Source: Bugulina stolonifera
Taxonomy: Eukaryota; Bryozoa; Gymnolaemata; Cheilostomatida; Bugulidae
NCBI GenBank assembly: GCA_935421135.1
Contig: OW285187.1
Span: 7,192,001 to 7,256,000, forward strand
Reading direction: 5' to 3'
Length of the DNA stretch: 64,000 nucleotides
The position numbers were made by a program, and so were the translations under genes. Shown in pieces: positions 61,301-64,000 of the stretch (position 1 is the stretch's first letter; each line of letters begins with the position of its first letter). Under the pieces are notes generated by a model that did no database searches, had not been told where the DNA came from, and was given only the letters and a program-made list of their open reading frames with translations.

Positions 61301-62026
61301 CTTAAAGAATGGCAAGTTTTCACCTTTATCATCATCTTCAACTGAGAGCCAAGACATTCTAGTTGGTACAGATGACAGGTCATGTGTGTAAAGTATGGCA
61401 GCTTTCTCCACAGCAAGTATCAACACTTGGCTGTTAGTATAAGCCACAGCAATACCTATGGTACAACAATGATCATTGCATAAGACTGCAATAATAATTA
61501 TTTGCAACACTTCAAATGTACTGCATGCAAATCATCATAACTGCAGCTTCAAAAAAATGCAATGCTAAAAGTATGCATGCAAATAAATATGGTTCTGAAC
61601 ATAAAGCTATAGTCAAGGTGGCAACATGTATAATTTGAATGTTTTTAGAAACTATACCACAATGTAAACACATCATGTTTTGTAGAGACATACATTGTAA
61701 ATTGTACATGTATATACATGCTTGTGTAAAACTCTATACCAACATAGTATAGTCATAGTGTACTAACAAGTTCCCATTGGATCCCAAGCAACAGAAACGA
61801 CCTTAGCGCCTTCACATGGAGGTGGGTGTGTCCACAGCTTCTTTAAAGCATGAAGTCGGTAGAGTATGACTTCACTTGGATCAGCTAAAGTTATCGCTGC
61901 GACAAGGTCCATCTTGGGTGACCAAATCATTTCTCGAATATCTGATGCGGCATGCTTTTCATCTACTTGCTTTACACCACCGCCAAGTTTATAACAATTT
62001 GAGTTATCTAGTTCACTTGTGTCCAT
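40348..62026 (-). CDS. ANAPC4: Anaphase-promoting complex subunit 4, complete
   Basis: Nineteen minus-strand exons chain in phase: 61768-62026 (ATG at 62026), 61254-61455, 60961-61002, 60608-60710, 60303-60395, 59997-60080, 59617-59712, 58775-58956, 58296-58451, 57227-57282, 56935-57035, 56479-56605, 55977-56074, 55458-55534, 54799-54921, 53131-53193, 41016-41180, 40607-40724, 40348-40488 (TGA). The total is 761 aa; human is 808. The N-terminal WD40-like part has IREMIWSPKMDLVAAI and VVSVAWDPMGT. The ANAPC4 helical domain has FLELLLFGTPSDELKIFL, FSAWLYA and RLERVGQYLKDCDL. The acidic C-terminus reads RRVRLFMYDGDDDSDEEEE. This subunit scaffolds the platform of the APC/C ubiquitin ligase in mitosis. 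Intron 16 (41181-53130) is about 12 kb and holds a gene on the other strand. Introns 7 and 9 hold minisatellites. Confidence 0.93.
41961..42088. repeat. 40-base tandem repeat, about 3.2 copies
   Basis: Almost identical units begin with tacatgtatataatgctg at 41961, 42001 and 42041, with a partial fourth at 42081. It lies in ANAPC4 intron 16. Confidence 0.9.
42925..48951 (+). CDS. Secreted Tae4/dae4-like protein, predicted catalytically inactive
   Basis: Three exons in phase: 42925-42993, 46402-46927, 48932-48951 (TGA), giving 204 aa. Exon 1 alone encodes a signal peptide (23 residues, MERSILVLLAISGVSLT core). The mature part shows landmarks of the type VI amidase effector 4 family (NlpC/P60-like peptidoglycan amidases, domesticated in several animals as dae4): LPTWNQLSANYPG (26-38), SSLRLSFALNRLGG (70-83), KRGIVRFVTF (149-158), ADARIALWD (165-173), EFWELP (193-198). 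At the position expected for the catalytic Cys there is Ser70. At the expected His there is Arg168. The next acidic residue is also not obvious. The protein is intact and properly spliced, so it may be a pseudoenzyme or a binding protein. Homology is by motif order only; an unrelated secreted family remains possible. The gene is nested, antisense, in ANAPC4 intron 16. Confidence 0.55.
44913..46148. mobile_element. Non-autonomous hAT element with perfect 8-base target duplication
   Basis: 1236 bases flanked by ctgtagag on both sides (44905-44912 and 46149-46156). The ends are inverted: cagggatgcccaaactt at the left, aagg-gacacatttgggcatccctg reading outward at the right. An 8-base duplication with CAG...CTG ends is diagnostic of hAT. 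No full transposase is present; a minus-strand frame at 45943-46197 is not clearly coding. It sits in intron 1 of the Tae4-like gene and intron 16 of ANAPC4. Confidence 0.9.
48952..52920. other. ANAPC4 intron 16, low-coordinate-to-middle part without supported gene
   Basis: No convincing exon. A plus-strand frame at 50300-50712 follows a cag acceptor-like site (VSFDGRVDSTGYIWVTQSTA) but matches nothing I know. Two copies of acttacatgtaaagtaagta lie at 51239-51292. Confidence 0.35.
52925..53065. repeat. Probable transposon fragment with repeated aatcaggga words
   Basis: Three direct copies of aatcagggag lie within about 110 bases of GC-rich sequence unlike its surroundings, about 70 bases past the donor of ANAPC4 exon 16. 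It resembles the ends of hAT-like MITEs, but no boundary can be fixed. Confidence 0.35.
53912..53947. repeat. 36-base perfect palindrome
   Basis: The sequence from 53912 to 53947 equals its own reverse complement, built from acatgtacaggtacatgt joined to its mirror complement. A (tgtg)n and taagttatg repeat region follows to about 54070. Confidence 0.9.
56700..56780 (-). repeat. Possible tRNA-like remnant
   Basis: On the minus strand the segment has an A-box-like agctgtagagc and a B-box-like gtgttcaactcc at roughly tRNA spacing. The acceptor stem cannot be paired. It is probably a decayed tRNA-derived SINE in ANAPC4 intron 11. Confidence 0.25.
57370..58290. repeat. 16-base minisatellite, about 57 copies
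   Basis: Units of gtaacacagtaccagt and its c-to-g variant gtaacacagtaccggt fill 0.9 kb of ANAPC4 intron 9, ending a few bases from the donor of exon 9 at 58295. Because 16 is not a multiple of 3 and the unit lacks minus-strand stops, the array yields long minus-strand frames of 65-265 codons with a 16-residue period (VLHRYCVTLVLCYTGT type). These are not genes. Confidence 0.95.
59121..59603. repeat. About 40-base minisatellite, about 12 copies
   Basis: Units built from gagagagtataggttaggt followed by agatggtgggtattgtatt repeat with small changes through ANAPC4 intron 7. Confidence 0.9.
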
Positions 62027-62280
62027 GGTAGTTCTACCTTGGGAAAAGTACCGATCAATAACATTGAACAAAGTGCATGTAATATAAATTGGTTTAGAAT
62101 AGTGTTTGTGATCTATTCCTAACGAAATACATAACTTGCTTTAAATGTAAATTTAATTGCATTCAAATACAAACATTCATCAGCATAATACCGCAAAATC
62201 ATACTAGTCAGAAAAATATATAGAACTATAAAATGTTGTTTAGTTAACCCGAGTATAGAGTAACTGCACCCAACACCTGG
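62027..62280 (-). promoter_or_regulatory. Presumed 5' flank of ANAPC4
   Basis: The region immediately upstream of the ANAPC4 ATG has no in-frame upstream ATG near the start and no TATA box that I would defend. The label rests on position only. Confidence 0.25.
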
Positions 62281-62470
62281 CAGGATAGTGTAGTGGTTAA
62301 CTTGCTACTTTGTAGACCTTAGAGTCACAGGTTCAAGTCCTACACACTCATGTTGTGGAAGATGAGCTCTTCCAATCAGAGTCCAGCTCCCATCACTCAT
62401 AAAAGACTTAGCTTCCGAGGTTCTTTAAATAGGAAGGCCAAATGCCCGACAGTGACAAAAAATACCAAAT
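62281..62470 (+). mobile_element. tRNA-derived SINE
   Basis: An RNA polymerase III A box (tagtgtagtgg, 62286-62296) and a perfect B box (ggttcaagtcc, 62330-62340) lie 44 bases apart, exactly the tRNA spacing. The acceptor stem does not pair, and a non-tRNA body follows, so it is a SINE rather than a tRNA gene. The 3' end is estimated. Confidence 0.65.
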
Positions 62471-62718
62471 GCAAATCTGTTTTGAGACTGAACTAAAAAG
62501 GCTCAGGGCAGACCTTTGTGTGAATATCTGACAGAAGCAATTTGGGATTATAAGAACTATATCTATTGCTACCCATTGTGAATATTTGTTTACTCCAAGT
62601 ATAATTGGTAAGATTAGCTTTATCTTTATCTAAATATCGAGTCCGGTTTATTCTTCCTTTCTATTACTTGCTACCATCTAATCCTAATCAACTGATTAGT
62701 TAAATTTATAATTAATCA

Positions 62719-63318
62719 CAGAGATGCCAGACTCGAGTTAAAGACTCTCACTCGAGTTAATTCAAGCAACATTTTATGGCTTATTATAAAGACTTGTAAC
62801 TTGAATATACAGCTGTCAAAAACTTATAACTTGAATTGTAATTCAATTATGGCTATGATCAAAGACTCTCAACTCACACATCATTATGTTGAAATATTCA
62901 ATAACTCGAGTTTTCATTGGGCAGTTGTGAATTGTAATGAATAGAAATAACCACAGTTATAACCACCAACCACAACCACAATTATAAAGCATTTTACACT
63001 AAAACTGTGACATTTTACTTTGAAATTTGAACTTCTAACACCATTTCCTAACAAAATTTCACCATAAGCTAAACAATAACTCAATAACTCTATAAAAAAA
63101 CTCGAGTTAAACAAGCAAAGAATTGAATTGAAACTTGCTTGTAGTTAACTTGGATAACTTGACAAAAACTTGAGTTTCTGGGGACATGTAAACATTTAAC
63201 TCGTAACTTGAAAGTTTTGATCTGTCACTGAAAAAATTGACTTGTAACTTGAAGAGTCACAACTAAGAGTTGGCCATGAAAACTTGAGTTTCCAAAATAA
63301 AACTTGCACACATCTCTG
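62719..63318. mobile_element. Non-autonomous hAT element, 600 bases, rich in actcgagtt
   Basis: Flanked by perfect 8-base copies of attaatca (62711-62718 and 63319-63326). The inverted ends start cagagatg and finish catctctg. The inside is a patchwork of actcgagtt, aacttgaa and related words, often inverted. No coding capacity. Confidence 0.88.
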
Positions 63319-63326
63319 ATTAATCA

Positions 63327-63669
63327 CATTCATTCTTAGAAGGATTCAGAGATTAATCGGAGTTGTGGACCTTTGCTTCTGTGTGCCACAACAAAAACTC
63401 TATTGTAATATCAATATGAATAAAATTATACAATACATGAATATTAATATAATTTAATTAAAACAAAATATCATGTGCTAATTGTAATTCATATTATTTT
63501 TCCATGATATTCATATTAAATGTGCAAGGCAATAAACATAGTCAATAAAATTAAATGCTAATTATTATTATATTTATGTAATAAATTTTTTAAATAAAGC
63601 AAATGAAATTATTATTATATTTTATATTTATTAATATTATATTTGGTAACCATAAAGACACCTCAGAGT
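63327..63669. other. AT-rich spacer
   Basis: Nearly pure A/T sequence with many aattattat words; no gene seen. Confidence 0.5.
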
Positions 63670-64000
63670 TTACCTCAGGTGAGGTAGGACTCTGCCAGCA
63701 ATTTCATTTAAATCTATAAGAGAGCCTCTAGTTTCAACTATTTTTGGACTACGGGTTTGCAATTTTGACAGTATATCACTGTTTAGGATTGGAGGTTGGT
63801 TTCTCATCTCACGAATTGTTCGTGGCAGGAAACTAGAGTGGTAAATACATCTTTTGACTGATATTGAGGTTGGCTCTCCTCTGGCAGCTGCTCTAGTGGT
63901 CATTGTTACCATCTCTCTGTCACCCACAATATCATCATTATCATATGCTCTGGATAGAGTCAGAGTGGAATGTTGTTCTTCATCCTGAAGAATCCTGGTC
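63670..64000 (-). CDS. Partial coding exon at the right edge, product unknown
   Basis: An open minus-strand frame of about 110 codons enters from the right edge. It contains LQDEEQHSTLTLSRAYDNDD, RCIYHSSFLPRTIREMRNQP and KLQTRSPKIVETRGSLIDLN, and ends ...VLPHLR followed by TAA at 63670-63672. The same bases can be read as a donor (ctgag|gtaaac), so it may be either the last exon or an internal one. I do not recognise the family. Confidence 0.5.
   Translation of the reverse strand, partial: TRILQDEEQHSTLTLSRAYDNDDIVGDREMVTMTTRAAARGEPTSISVKRCIYHSSFLPRTIREMRNQPPILNSDILSKLQTRSPKIVETRGSLIDLNEIAGRVLPHLR

Noticed and set aside
1..64000. CRISPR arrays, operons or ribosome binding sites
   Set aside because: The window is clearly eukaryotic with spliced genes; the tandem repeats lack spacer structure.

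Overview
Animal nuclear DNA, AT-rich, with multi-exon genes, GT-AG introns mostly of 100-900 bases, many decayed transposons, short tandem repeats, and a strong excess of the palindromic word tacatgta. The gene set (FOCAD-like, OSTF1, CASTOR, ANAPC4) is metazoan. The overall look suggests an early-branching animal, most likely a sponge, but that is inference; no phylogenetic marker in the window settles it.

Layout. 1-11 kb is a transposon graveyard: a partial unknown exon at the left edge, a C2H2-like exon, a truncated piggyBac transposase, an exon-split integrase-like gene or element, and a frameshifted ZNF862-type hAT. 12-18.5 kb (+) holds the 3' half of a focadhesin-like gene, with a mariner fragment in one intron. 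19.2-21.2 kb (-) is a complete six-exon OSTF1 (SH3 plus ankyrin, 214 aa), tail-to-tail with the focadhesin-like gene. 22.5-27.3 kb (-) is an old LINE reverse-transcriptase fragment split by a younger, apparently full-length two-ORF LINE. 27.3-31.1 kb is mostly empty AT-rich DNA. 31.2-39.7 kb (+) is a complete eight-exon CASTOR, the cytosolic arginine sensor family of the TORC1 pathway. 40.3-62.0 kb (-) is a complete 19-exon ANAPC4 (APC/C subunit 4, about 761 aa). Its 12-kb intron 16 hosts, on the opposite strand, a three-exon secreted protein resembling the Tae4/dae4 peptidoglycan amidase family. The right end has a tRNA-derived SINE, a hAT-type non-autonomous element and the partial exon of another gene.

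The most interesting points are: (1) the nested, secreted Tae4-like protein, which keeps the fold-like landmarks but appears to lack the catalytic Cys and His; (2) the CASTOR homologue, in which the residue matching human Asp304 (the main arginine-binding acid) is Gly, although the Ser-Val pair and the Glu are kept; (3) a triplicated 5' splice site in CASTOR; and (4) a LINE-in-LINE insertion whose junction can be read to within about three bases. I derived exon coordinates by hand from reading frame and splice phase; homology calls rest on recognised motifs and remembered family sequences, not on a database search.
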